The position numbers and the translations under genes are program-made. From Marinilabiliaceae bacterium (GTDB lineage Bacteria > Bacteroidota > Bacteroidia > Bacteroidales > Marinilabiliaceae), in the NCBI GenBank assembly GCA_021443545.1, contig JABUTU010000052.1, positions 1-50,852 of the forward strand: a DNA stretch of 50,852 nucleotides. The letters run 5' to 3'. Below, piece after piece: positions 18,161 to 28,390 of the stretch. Under the pieces are notes generated by a model. That model did no database searches. It was not told where the DNA came from and saw only the letters and a list, made by a program, of their open reading frames with translations. Each line of letters begins with the position of its first letter. Position 1 is the stretch's first letter.

Positions 18161-20539
18161 ATGAGTACTTGTAAATTATTCTCTTCATTAACCCTTTTGA
18201 CTGTTATGTCATTCGGTATGGTAGCACAAAAGCCTATCATTACAACAAAGTACACTGCTGATCCAGCTCCTTACGTTCATGGCGATACGGTATACCTCTA
18301 CACTACCCATGACGAAGATGATGCTGAGGGGTTCAAGATGTTTGACTGGCTTCTCTACACATCAACCGATATGGTCAACTGGACTGACCATGGTGCAGTT
18401 GCCTCCCTTGCCGATTTCAAGTGGTATGGTAAGGATAACGGAGCTTGGGCCGAACAGGTCATTGAACGGAACGGCAAATGGTATATGTACTGCCCTATCC
18501 ATGGTAATGGAATCAGCGTCCTTGTTGCTGACTCGCCATATGGTCCATTCAAAGACCCTCTGGGGAAACCATTAGTCTGGCAGAAAGAACATTGGTACGA
18601 CATCGACCCGACTGTTTGGATTGACGATGACGGCCAGGCATATATGTATTGGGGTAATCCAAACCTATACTACGTCAAGCTTAATGAGGATATGATATCT
18701 TATTCTGGCACTATCCAGCAGATGCCAAAAATTGATGATTACCAAGAGGGACCATGGTTCTACAAGCGTGGCAATAACTACTATATGGCATTTGCCTCAA
18801 CTTGCTGTCCTGAAGGTATCGGATATGCCATGAGTCAGTCTCCAACTGGTCCGTGGACAGCTAAGGGTGATATAATGCCTCACACTCAGCTTAGCAGAGG
18901 AAATCATCCAGGTATTATCGACTATAAAGGCAAGTCATACGTATTTGGATTGAACTACCTGCTCTGGGCTGGTCACCTTAAGAAAGATGGTCTTGCCTAC
19001 CGACATGCTGAACGTCGCTCAGTATCGGTTGCCGAGATGAAATACAACGAAGACGGCACTATTCAGAAAGTTGATTTCTGGCCACGTAATGGCGTTGCCC
19101 AGGTTGAGGCTTTCAATCCTTACCATCGCGTGGAGGCCGAGACCATGTCGTGGTCAGAGCTTGTCAAGACACGCAAAAGCGATAAGGTTGGTAATATGAT
19201 TCTCACCAACATCAAGAAGGGCGCCTACACATGCGTGAGTGGCGTTGATTTCGGCAAAGGCGCGGCATCATTCTCCGCTAACGTGCTCAATGTGAAGGCA
19301 AAATCTTCAATTACAATCCGCCTCGACCATCCAGCTGGTGAGGTAATTGGCGCAGTAGAGTTTTCAGCAGATGGTAACGCTGAGTGCGACCTGACAGGTG
19401 CGTGTGGAAAGCATGACATATATCTCACCTTCGATGGTGATTTCGAATTCGACTACTGGAGTATGAAGGAGTCGGAGACAGAGGTAAAACCTCTTGATAA
19501 ATATTTCCCGGCTGTCACAAACATACGAGGAAACCAATATCCGAAGGTCGCAAAAGATGGCACAGCCCTTTTCCGCCTTGTTGCTCCCGACGCACATGAG
19601 GTAAAAGTTGATATAGGCGGAGTCCAATACCCTATGGTATGTGACAAGAATGGCGTGTGGATGACCACTGTAGCACCACAACTCCGGGGTATCAACTACT
19701 ACTTCTTAATTGTAGATGGGGTATCGGTCAACGATCCTGGCAGCGAGACCTTCTATGGTTGCAGTCGTTCGTCATCATGCATTGAGATACCATACGAAGA
19801 AGGTGGAGAACGTTTTGAGCCGAGAAAAGATATAGCACGTGGTGAGGTCACAATGCGCCGTTACTTCTCGAAAACACATAATGAATGGCGCAGAATGTAT
19901 ATCTATCTGCCCGCTGGATACCACCAATCAAAGCAGAAATACCCTGTTCTATACCTCCAACATGGTGGAGGAGAGGACGAACGTGGCTGGAGCTCTCAAG
20001 GCCGTACGGATATCATCCTCGACAACCTCATCGCAGAGGGCAAGGCTGTTCCAATGATTATCGCTATGTGTGATGGTAATTGCCAGGACTTTACAGCAGA
20101 GATTGCCAATGAATGTATACCCGTTGTAGAGGCTAATTATCGTGCTATTGCCAATGCTGACAATCGTGGTATCGCTGGATTGTCAATGGGTGGTATCATG
20201 ACACTTAACCTTATGATTGACAAACCTGAGCTATTCCGCTATTATGGCGTCTTCAGCTCTGGCTGGTGGGCTCAGCGCAGCTCATTCTTCCCTGTCGATA
20301 ACGATAAGAACTACAAGAAACTCGCAGAGCAGAAAGATTATTACAACAAACAGATGAAGGTACTATGGCTCTCTATGGGAGCCAAGGAGGATATCGCCTA
20401 CAACAACTGTCAGGTAATGATGAAACGCTTTGATGAGTGTGGCATCAAATATGAGTATTGGGAGACACCTGGTGGTCATACCTGGCCAGTATGGCGAGAG
20501 AGTATCTACCGCTTTGCGCAGATGATTTTCAAGAAATAA
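18161..20539 (+). CDS. Multidomain xylan enzyme: GH43 glycosidase + CBM6-like + CE1 esterase
   Basis: The 792-aa exported protein (signal peptide through VAQ, residue 23) joins two catalytic activities. Residues about 25-310 are GH43: Asp34 (TADPAPYVH), Asp149 (IDPTVWIDDDG) and Glu196 (YQEGPWF) match the base, pKa modulator and acid. Residues about 320-440 look like a CBM6-type beta-sandwich (YHRVEAETM to FDYWSMKE). About 443-550 is an immunoglobulin-like lead domain (ALFRLVAPDAHEVKV). About 555-792 is a CE1/feruloyl-esterase alpha/beta hydrolase with Ser675 (GLSMGG) and His773 (GGHTW). It probably removes arabinose or xylose branches and feruloyl or acetyl esters from arabinoxylan. It is first in an operon with two more esterases. 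Confidence 0.93.
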   Translation: MSTCKLFSSLTLLTVMSFGMVAQKPIITTKYTADPAPYVHGDTVYLYTTHDEDDAEGFKMFDWLLYTSTDMVNWTDHGAVASLADFKWYGKDNGAWAEQVIERNGKWYMYCPIHGNGISVLVADSPYGPFKDPLGKPLVWQKEHWYDIDPTVWIDDDGQAYMYWGNPNLYYVKLNEDMISYSGTIQQMPKIDDYQEGPWFYKRGNNYYMAFASTCCPEGIGYAMSQSPTGPWTAKGDIMPHTQLSRGNHPGIIDYKGKSYVFGLNYLLWAGHLKKDGLAYRHAERRSVSVAEMKYNEDGTIQKVDFWPRNGVAQVEAFNPYHRVEAETMSWSELVKTRKSDKVGNMILTNIKKGAYTCVSGVDFGKGAASFSANVLNVKAKSSITIRLDHPAGEVIGAVEFSADGNAECDLTGACGKHDIYLTFDGDFEFDYWSMKESETEVKPLDKYFPAVTNIRGNQYPKVAKDGTALFRLVAPDAHEVKVDIGGVQYPMVCDKNGVWMTTVAPQLRGINYYFLIVDGVSVNDPGSETFYGCSRSSSCIEIPYEEGGERFEPRKDIARGEVTMRRYFSKTHNEWRRMYIYLPAGYHQSKQKYPVLYLQHGGGEDERGWSSQGRTDIILDNLIAEGKAVPMIIAMCDGNCQDFTAEIANECIPVVEANYRAIANADNRGIAGLSMGGIMTLNLMIDKPELFRYYGVFSSGWWAQRSSFFPVDNDKNYKKLAEQKDYYNKQMKVLWLSMGAKEDIAYNNCQVMMKRFDECGIKYEYWETPGGHTWPVWRESIYRFAQMIFKK

Positions 20540-20569
20540 ATTCATAACATAAACACAAAACAAAACTAA

Positions 20570-21673
<1,104 letters not shown>

Positions 21674-21700
21674 TAATTGCTTACTATTTAATCCATCTAT

Positions 21701-22669
21701 ATGAAGAATACACTGCTACTTGCCACTGCATTGATGCTCAGCACTTTTGCTATGGCTCAATTCCCAGGCGGAGGCTTCGGTTTCGGCGGACAGCAAAACC
21801 CAGCTGCTCAAATGGAATTCTCCGAAAAGTTCACTGACATTAACTATGCTGGCGACACATTAGTTTACCACAATCTTGATATCTATCTCCCAAAAGAGGT
21901 AAAAGAGAGCTATCCTGTAGTAATCCATATCTATGGTAGCGCATGGTTCAGCAACTCGTCAAAAGGTATGGCCGACTTAGGCACAATCTGCAATGCATTG
22001 CTAAAAGCTGGTTATGCCGTAGTCACACCAAACCACCGTTCGAGTGGCGATGCCAAGTATCCAGCTCAGATTAACGACATCAAGGCGGTAGTACGTTTCG
22101 TACGCGGAGAGGCTGAAAAATATCACTTCGACACCTCTTTCATCGGCATATCAGGGTTCTCTTCAGGCGGTCACCTCTCTACTCTAACTGGTACATCTGG
22201 AAACAACCCATCATATACAGTTGGTGAGAAGGTTTACGACCTTGAGGGAAATGTGGGCAACTACACGTCATTGAGTAGCAAGGTTGATGCTGTATGCGAT
22301 TGGTCAGGTCCTATCGATTTGTTACACATGGACTGCAAAGGCGCTCGTGATATGAAATTCTTGCCTGAAGAGGCTGTCATGGGTATGCCTTTCGAAGGAA
22401 ATGCTGACCACTATATGGCTCTCAACGCTACGACTTATGCAGATAAGGATGATGCTCCTGTTATCATCTTCCATGGTACTGAAGATAATGTCGTTCCGTC
22501 ATGTCAAGGCGAATGGCTTCATGAAGTTCTCGATAAAGCTGGTGTATACAACGAGGTCAATATTGTCGCTGGCGGAGGCCATGGCTGGGGCCCAATGTAT
22601 ACCGAAGAGAATCTTGGAAAGATGGTCTCGTTCCTCAACAAGATACGTAGCGAAAAAAGCAAGAAATAA
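21701..22669 (+). CDS. Alpha/beta-hydrolase esterase (BD-FAE-like)
   Basis: The 322-aa protein has a signal peptide (to AMAQ, residue 20) and then a Gly/Phe-rich linker (FPGGGFGFGGQQNP). The hydrolase core carries the nucleophile elbow GFSSGGH (Ser154), Asp262 (FHGTEDNVVP) and His294 (GGGHGWG), plus YGSAWFSN near the oxyanion hole. The fold and motif spacing fit the BD-FAE family of bacterial feruloyl/acetyl-xylan esterases (formerly pooled with lipases). It is third in the operon, 27 bp after the CE1 gene, and adds a structurally different esterase to the set. Confidence 0.87.
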   Translation: MKNTLLLATALMLSTFAMAQFPGGGFGFGGQQNPAAQMEFSEKFTDINYAGDTLVYHNLDIYLPKEVKESYPVVIHIYGSAWFSNSSKGMADLGTICNALLKAGYAVVTPNHRSSGDAKYPAQINDIKAVVRFVRGEAEKYHFDTSFIGISGFSSGGHLSTLTGTSGNNPSYTVGEKVYDLEGNVGNYTSLSSKVDAVCDWSGPIDLLHMDCKGARDMKFLPEEAVMGMPFEGNADHYMALNATTYADKDDAPVIIFHGTEDNVVPSCQGEWLHEVLDKAGVYNEVNIVAGGGHGWGPMYTEENLGKMVSFLNKIRSEKSKK

Positions 22670-22695
22670 CAGGCTTACATTGTAATAAATAGACG

Positions 22696-23166
22696 ATGAA
22701 TAGATTATTACCTGCAGTTGTGTTGTCAGTAGGGTTGATGACAGGATGTGTTCGTGGACAGAACCAACCTGGCGCCAATAATGCCGAAACAAACAAGAGC
22801 GAGATAGTACAAAACAGAGCTATGACTCTTGATGAGTTGAACGGAAAGTGGTACATAATTAAAATCGGAGGAACTGAATTCCCCAAAGAGGAAAATCTGT
22901 ATATGAACTATAACACAGACAGTCTCCAAATGAGTGCCTACGCCGGATGCAACTCAATCGGTGGAGAGATATCCCGTCAGGGACGTAGCATTGATTATAT
23001 GTCGTTTGACAACCTGCTATCAACACAAATGATGTGCCCCGAATTTGATAGTCGAGAGTCTAAACTCCTATCGGCATTGTCCGAAGTGCGTAGCTTTCAC
23101 TCAGAAAACGAGAGTTTATGCCTCTGCAATGACTATTCTGAGACAATCATTATCCTGCAGAGATAA
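22696..23166 (+). CDS. META-domain lipoprotein (HslJ-like)
   Basis: The 156-aa protein has a lipobox (LMTGC, Cys18), so it is a probable outer-membrane lipoprotein. The META/HslJ pattern follows: LNGKWYIIKIGG, then YAGCNSIGGEI with the conserved G-C-N, and TQMMCPE with the paired Cys. HslJ-type proteins are linked to envelope stress and heat-shock responses, without a defined activity. It starts 26 bp after the third esterase and precedes a terminator, so it may be the operon's last gene, but a functional tie to xylan use is not evident. Confidence 0.88.
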   Translation: MNRLLPAVVLSVGLMTGCVRGQNQPGANNAETNKSEIVQNRAMTLDELNGKWYIIKIGGTEFPKEENLYMNYNTDSLQMSAYAGCNSIGGEISRQGRSIDYMSFDNLLSTQMMCPEFDSRESKLLSALSEVRSFHSENESLCLCNDYSETIIILQR

Positions 23167-23182
23167 TACATTCTTAAAATAG

Positions 23183-23219
23183 ACAGGGTGTGTCATAAAT
23201 CATTTATGGCACACCCTGT
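23183..23219. terminator. Terminator shared by the META lipoprotein and pnuC genes
   Basis: ACAGGGTGTGTCATAAA (23183-23199) pairs with TTATGGCACACCCTGT (23204-23219) with one irregular position. It is followed by TTGTTTTG on the plus strand, ending the esterase/META transcript. The last codons and stop of pnuC (minus strand) lie within the right arm. Confidence 0.8.
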
Positions 23220-23910
23220 TTGTTTTGCCAACAACCTCTCCTCGCCATTTAAAGAACATTATGACGGAATTAATAAGATAAACACTCCACATCAAGAGAA
23301 TCGCGATATTCTGCCCTCCTGTATAGATATCATAAATCCACATGCCTACTGTCACTGCATTTATAAACATCCATAACAGCCACTGCTCCATATACATCTT
23401 GATTGTGACAATCATGGCAACTATCGAAACAATTGTACTCAACGAATCGACATAAGGAAGCTTACCATTGAGATATTTCAGGAATATACCATATACAATA
23501 GTAGCAACAATAACAACTCCGACAACTATCCACCGCTGCGAAACAGACATCCTGCGCTTCTTCACCTCATGCGTTTCATAATTCATGTGTCTGTACCACT
23601 CGTAGACACCATAGAACTCAAGAGGAAAGAAATAGAGTACGTTGAGCATAACCTCTCCGTAATACATAGCACCATATGCAATATACGCATAGATCAAGCG
23701 CTGGGCTGTTCCGAAAAGATAACAACTTAATTTTCCTTTACCCGCAAGAACAACACTTATAGCACCACAAGCACCACATATAATGCGAAGAGATGTATTG
23801 CCAGCCAAATATGAAGGAATGACTATTGCTGTACAGGCAATAAACATCCATGTCAGCTCCCATAGCTTCCAACCAGACAATTCGTTCGTTATAATTTCCT
23901 TAATAGACAT
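23200..23910 (-). CDS. pnuC: PnuC-family vitamin-precursor transporter
   Basis: PnuC proteins carry nicotinamide riboside by facilitated diffusion; relatives carry thiamine (PnuT) or riboflavin (PnuX). The 236-aa protein has seven or so membrane helices. The family core is GKGKLSCYLFGTAQRLIYAYIAY, then GEVMLNVLYFFPLEFYGVYEW, and near the end EQWLLWMFINAVTVGMWIY with the conserved W-x3-N. Substrate cannot be settled from sequence: there is no adjacent nadR or kinase gene and no riboswitch upstream. It converges on the META lipoprotein gene. Confidence 0.87.
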   Translation of the reverse strand: MSIKEIITNELSGWKLWELTWMFIACTAIVIPSYLAGNTSLRIICGACGAISVVLAGKGKLSCYLFGTAQRLIYAYIAYGAMYYGEVMLNVLYFFPLEFYGVYEWYRHMNYETHEVKKRRMSVSQRWIVVGVVIVATIVYGIFLKYLNGKLPYVDSLSTIVSIVAMIVTIKMYMEQWLLWMFINAVTVGMWIYDIYTGGQNIAILLMWSVYLINSVIMFFKWRGEVVGKTNRVCHK

Positions 23911-23927
23911 ATGCTTGTTTCAGACTA

Positions 23928-23935
23928 CAAAAATA
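23928..23935 (-). promoter_or_regulatory. -7 box of pnuC
   Basis: TATTTTTG on the minus strand fits TAnnTTTG, 17 bp before the pnuC ATG. No TTTG at the proper -33 distance was found. Confidence 0.45.
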
Positions 23936-24049
23936 CATACAATGAGTCAAAATAAAAAAATACCCATTGACACATAGTATCACATCAAATAAAAAACTAT
24001 ATTTGTTCATATAAAAGGAAATATAAATGTTAAACAAATACTTAAATCG

Positions 24050-25024
24050 ATGAATGGAATGAATGTTATGTTCAAAAGCACTGGAAAGATTATCCTAACT
24101 GTGGTTTTGCTTATCGTGGCTCTCTTTTTTATATTCGGAGTTTTCACCATAGTAGAACCTACAGAGGTTGCTGTAGTGAAACGCATTGGAACAATCAACA
24201 GAACACTTGAGCGCGGATCTGGTGTCAATATGAAATGGCCTTTCATAGAGTCTGTTACCACAATTGATCTGACTCCTCAACAACTCGAAATGACCTTCAG
24301 CGTCGATGATGATGGAGCTATCTCAAAAGACCTCCAGACCATTGGCATGTCTTCTGTCGTCATATATACATTCAAAGAGAATGATGTTATCAACTTCGTA
24401 AGCAACTACACATACAGCTCATTGGAAAAGATGCTGCGTACCAACATGAAATCGACATTAAAGGAGATTATAGGTAAGTATAGTATATATGACCTTACAT
24501 CTGCAACTGAAATGATTTCAAAAGAGGTTTGGGCAGCTATGAATCAGAAATGTATGCATATGCCTATTATAATCACTCAGCTTAACGTGAACAACTGGGA
24601 CTGGTCAGATGCTTTCGACCGTCAGATAGCGGAGACGATGGCACGTACACAACAAGAGAAGACCGCTAAAGCTGACGTAGCAGTTGCCCAAGCGCAGGCG
24701 CAGAAACAGATTGCAGAGGCAAGAGCAAAGTTTACAGCCGACTCAATCAATGCCGCAACCGCAAAACAGGTTGCCATAACCAAATCACTTGGTGAGCTGG
24801 AAGCTGCAAAGAACAATGCCGAGGCAAAACGAATCGCAGCTGACGCCCAGGCTTATGAGAATATGAAGATTGCACAAAACATGGAGATGATGCGCAAACA
24901 ATGGGCTCACGAAGAGGAGATGGCACGTCTCGAAAAGTGGAATGGTATCGAACCGGGCTCAAGCGCTACTCAGTATATCGTGACACCAAACTACTCTGCT
25001 CTCTCTTCTCATACCGCCAAATAG
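24050..25024 (+). CDS. SPFH/band-7 (prohibitin-like) membrane protein
   Basis: The 324-aa protein has one N-terminal membrane helix (IILTVVLLIVALFFIFGVF, about residues 14-32). An SPFH domain follows (VEPTEVAVVKRIGTINRTLERGSG, then VTTIDLTPQQLEM). An Ala/Glu/Lys-rich coiled coil (about 195-285, KTAKADVAVAQAQAQKQIAEA) then leads to a short polar tail. SPFH proteins form large ring or cage assemblies around membrane proteases or microdomains. No FtsH, NfeD or protease gene is adjacent. Three Met codons (24050, 24059, 24068) could start it; all precede the helix. A terminator follows, so it is a single-gene unit. Confidence 0.9.
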   Translation: MNGMNVMFKSTGKIILTVVLLIVALFFIFGVFTIVEPTEVAVVKRIGTINRTLERGSGVNMKWPFIESVTTIDLTPQQLEMTFSVDDDGAISKDLQTIGMSSVVIYTFKENDVINFVSNYTYSSLEKMLRTNMKSTLKEIIGKYSIYDLTSATEMISKEVWAAMNQKCMHMPIIITQLNVNNWDWSDAFDRQIAETMARTQQEKTAKADVAVAQAQAQKQIAEARAKFTADSINAATAKQVAITKSLGELEAAKNNAEAKRIAADAQAYENMKIAQNMEMMRKQWAHEEEMARLEKWNGIEPGSSATQYIVTPNYSALSSHTAK

Positions 25025-25049
25025 TTTTTATTTGTTAATTTTATAAATG

Positions 25050-25080
25050 GAGCGCCAACTTTTCTTGGCGCTCTTACTTT
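25050..25080 (+). terminator. Intrinsic terminator after the SPFH gene
   Basis: Perfect 9-bp GC-rich stem GAGCGCCAA (25050-25058) with TTGGCGCTC (25065-25073), 6-nt loop, followed by TTACTTTTTC. Confidence 0.9.
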
Positions 25081-25157
25081 TTCAATAGGAAATATCAATA
25101 ATAGCCACATTTTATACACTATTATAGTTACGATGACATTCCATATCATTAAAATTG

Positions 25158-25165
25158 CTAACTTT
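25158..25165 (+). promoter_or_regulatory. -7 box of the histidine kinase gene
   Basis: TAACTTTG fits TAnnTTTG. It lies 7 bp before ATG 25173 and 22 bp before ATG 25188. It excludes the in-frame TTG at 25155 as start and suggests a leaderless or near-leaderless mRNA. Confidence 0.5.
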
Positions 25166-25172
25166 GGTGCGC

Positions 25173-28100
25173 ATGCAATCTAATAAAATGACCACTAACG
25201 TTACTTCTGACATATTTGCTCGGCTCATTAGTAGCGGAGTGTACCTGTGGGATCACAATTGTGACCACAATACCTATAGGTACTCTGAAGAATTCTGTTC
25301 GTTCTTTGGAATCCCCAATAAAGAGCTGACTATTAGTGATATATTAGATTATATTCATACTGATTACTCCCCAAAAAGCAATAGCCTCGCATCCGACGAA
25401 TTGGTGATTTTACCTTTCAAAGCAAACAATAATATTGTTTGGGTTGAGTTCAGTAGTGTATCAAAATATATAGACGAAGCTGGTTGTAAACATAGATGCG
25501 GAACAGCAAAGGTTTTGAAGAATTCGTCTGACATAGACAATGCTAAGCAGAGTGGTATAGCAATTGAGAGCGTAAGCAAACTGCTTCAGACCCTCACAAT
25601 CATGTCGTCAAAAGTGCGATTTTCACAAGGCATTCATATGCTATTGCGAGAACTTCACAAAAATGTTCCCAGTGTGAGAACAGGTGTCTTGAAATGGGAG
25701 AGTGGTAAGGAATTTTCAATAGTTGACATAGTTGGGGGTACATTGTACGATGCTCAGAAAGACCCACTATCAAAAGGTAGTGTTGTCAGTTCCCCTCTAT
25801 TACAACAAGTTTGTACAAGTGGCATTACATTCTCTTGCAACGACATATCAACAATCGATAAAGCCTGGGGATTAGAGAAATCCTTTCTTGTCGAACACCA
25901 TCAATCCGCCCTCCTAATTGCACCGATTAAGATTGGAGAGATGGTATATGGAATAATCGGCATCGTTAATTACTCAAAGAACATTTGGACACCTCTCGAC
26001 TTAAAGTGGGTTGAGGTTCTTGCCAATAGTATTGCTCTTTGCCTGATGCAGACTCAACAAAACGAAGCCCTTGAACACCAGCTGGAACTCAACTACGAAG
26101 CATGCAGAACTCTTGGAATCACGACATGGCAAATGGATTGCGCAACATGGGAGCGCAAGGATTATATTTATATAGATGGCGAGGTTAGAGAGACTATCGT
26201 AACCAAAGAAGACCTCATCAATGATATTCATCCAGACGACCTGGAGAGATATAAAAATCTCGTAGAGAGCCTGATTAGCCGGAAAACATCGAATGTTATT
26301 GCCCGCATCAGAAGTCTGAACTTCCGCAAACGAGAGATGCACTGGTACGAGGTAACAGGTCGCGTAGTCGAAATGGACGACAATGGTGTCCCGACCCTAA
26401 TCGTTGGTATAGCCCGCGACATTGATGCTGAAGTCAAGAAACAAGAGATGGAGAAGCATGCCCACGAAATGCAGAATACTGTATACAATAGTCTTCCTGC
26501 AGGTATTGAATTCTTCGATATTCACGGAAACCCTACATTCATCAACAATCATATTTATGATATCTATGGAGTTGGCAGTGAGGAACGCGAAGCCTTCTCG
26601 AAACTAAATTTGTTCAAATACCCTCTACTATCAGAAAAAGACAAACAACTTATCAGTAGCAGCGATAAATGTGAACTATATTTCCGTTTAGAGAATGCTG
26701 AACCAAATCCATTCTCGCCCAAGAAAATCAAAAAGGACCCTACAGAGATTGCTATGCGCATCTCCAAACTATATCTCAATGATATCTTTACAGGCTACAT
26801 GACTGTTGTCATTGATAACTCAGATATCATGATTCAAAGAAGAAAACTTGAGATATTTGAGACTTATTTCTCAGAGATTGGTCATGTAGCAAAAGTTGGC
26901 ATCAGCTTCTCTGCCAATGACCAGGAATTTGCATCGGAACAGTGGAATAGAAACTTCGGCATCGATGCCACTGCTCCAGTAGCCCGTCATGTTCTCGAGT
27001 ATACAAATATTCATCATGAAGACTTAGCGGTACTTGGAGAGTTATATGATAAACTAATCACAGGCAATGTCAATAGCATTCAACATACCGTCAGGGTACT
27101 GCAGCAAGATGGTATGCAACATTGGGTGAAAATAAGTTGCGTCCGAAGCAAGAGCGGAAACGGTATAACAGGTATCAACATCGATGTTACAGAAAGAAAA
27201 GAGACCGAACAGATGCTTGTAACAGCTCGGAAAAAAGCTGAGAAAACAGACCTCCTGAAATCGCGATTCGTTGCTAATATTAGTCACCAAATCAGGACTC
27301 CGCTGAATGCTATTGTGGGTTTCTCTGAATTGCTGATGGACACACAAAATGAAGACCAACGACGACAATATTCAGAGATTATCCATTGCAATAATGACTT
27401 ACTGATCAAACTTGTTTCCGACATTCTGGACCTGTCTCAGATTGAAAGCGGAAGCCTGAGTTGGAACTATAAGATGGTTAATGTCAACTCATTATGCTAC
27501 AAACTGCATAGTAAATATGCTAAACAAGTTCCCGCGGGGGTTGACTTTATATACTATCCATCTCTATCCTACATTGACATTCAGGCCTATTGTGACGAAC
27601 TGCGTGTACTTCAGATTCTTAACAACTTTATTACTAACGCGTTCAAATTTACTGAAAAGGGACGTGTGCTCCTCTGGTATGAGGTAGTTAACAAAAAACT
27701 CATCTTCCATGTTTCAGATACAGGCAAGGGAATACCCGAAGAGAAACTAAATACTATTTTTGATACGTTTGTTAAGCTCGACCTATACTCTGTCGGCACT
27801 GGATTAGGACTTCCTATATGTTATGGGCTTGCCCAGCAGATGGGCGGTCAGGTCGGAGTCAAATCTGAAGTTAAAGAGGGGTCCCACTTCTGGCTATCCA
27901 TACCTTTCATTGAAAGCAATGAGGTTGCACGACTTTCGGCAACAAGCAGCTCCAACGATGATGATGATAATAAAGAATGGTGGGAAGAGGGAGAATCAAA
28001 TGTAAATATAAAGGCTATCATTCAGAGACATCGTACTGTAATCGTTCTTGAAGATGATGCCGACACCATGCTCTACCTGTCGAACGCCATTGACAAGATG

Positions 28101-28385
28101 GATGTAATGCAAGCGTCAGCCGATGAATTCATAACATTTTGGCTGGAGAAGAAACCATTACTCACTATTATTGATATCCGCTCATGTTCCGATGTAGCAG
28201 AAGAGATAATACAGTGCATACGTGCTTGTGGTGATGAATATAAGATTATAGCTCTCAACGATTCATCTACGATGATTAGTGAAGAGCATCTTATGACGAT
28301 AGGGACAGATTCAGTTCTTCAAATGCCTATGTCTCTTATTCGGTTAAAGGCCGAAATTGATTATTATTCAAATTCTAACATATAG
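25173..28385 (+). CDS. PAS/GAF sensor histidine kinase with degenerate receiver domain
   Basis: The protein has about 1070 aa, no signal peptide and no clear membrane helix, so it is a cytosolic sensor. In order: a PAS-like domain (YRYSEEFCSFFGI), a GAF domain (about 160-300), two or three PAS domains (to about 680, one with INDIHPDDLERYKNLV), then the kinase. The H box is NISHQIRTPLNAI (His at about 705). The ATP domain has NFITNAFKFTEKG, DTGKGIPEEK and GTGLGLPI. The C-terminal receiver keeps VLEDDAD and the Asp in TIIDIRS, but the conserved Lys-Pro is replaced by QMPMS, so it may not be a normal phosphoacceptor. No output domain is present. ATG 25188 is an equally possible start with a better A-rich context. 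It is coupled to the carboxypeptidase gene, 5 bp downstream. Confidence 0.9.
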   Translation: MQSNKMTTNVTSDIFARLISSGVYLWDHNCDHNTYRYSEEFCSFFGIPNKELTISDILDYIHTDYSPKSNSLASDELVILPFKANNNIVWVEFSSVSKYIDEAGCKHRCGTAKVLKNSSDIDNAKQSGIAIESVSKLLQTLTIMSSKVRFSQGIHMLLRELHKNVPSVRTGVLKWESGKEFSIVDIVGGTLYDAQKDPLSKGSVVSSPLLQQVCTSGITFSCNDISTIDKAWGLEKSFLVEHHQSALLIAPIKIGEMVYGIIGIVNYSKNIWTPLDLKWVEVLANSIALCLMQTQQNEALEHQLELNYEACRTLGITTWQMDCATWERKDYIYIDGEVRETIVTKEDLINDIHPDDLERYKNLVESLISRKTSNVIARIRSLNFRKREMHWYEVTGRVVEMDDNGVPTLIVGIARDIDAEVKKQEMEKHAHEMQNTVYNSLPAGIEFFDIHGNPTFINNHIYDIYGVGSEEREAFSKLNLFKYPLLSEKDKQLISSSDKCELYFRLENAEPNPFSPKKIKKDPTEIAMRISKLYLNDIFTGYMTVVIDNSDIMIQRRKLEIFETYFSEIGHVAKVGISFSANDQEFASEQWNRNFGIDATAPVARHVLEYTNIHHEDLAVLGELYDKLITGNVNSIQHTVRVLQQDGMQHWVKISCVRSKSGNGITGINIDVTERKETEQMLVTARKKAEKTDLLKSRFVANISHQIRTPLNAIVGFSELLMDTQNEDQRRQYSEIIHCNNDLLIKLVSDILDLSQIESGSLSWNYKMVNVNSLCYKLHSKYAKQVPAGVDFIYYPSLSYIDIQAYCDELRVLQILNNFITNAFKFTEKGRVLLWYEVVNKKLIFHVSDTGKGIPEEKLNTIFDTFVKLDLYSVGTGLGLPICYGLAQQMGGQVGVKSEVKEGSHFWLSIPFIESNEVARLSATSSSNDDDDNKEWWEEGESNVNIKAIIQRHRTVIVLEDDADTMLYLSNAIDKMDVMQASADEFITFWLEKKPLLTIIDIRSCSDVAEEIIQCIRACGDEYKIIALNDSSTMISEEHLMTIGTDSVLQMPMSLIRLKAEIDYYSNSNI

Positions 28386-28390
28386 TCATT

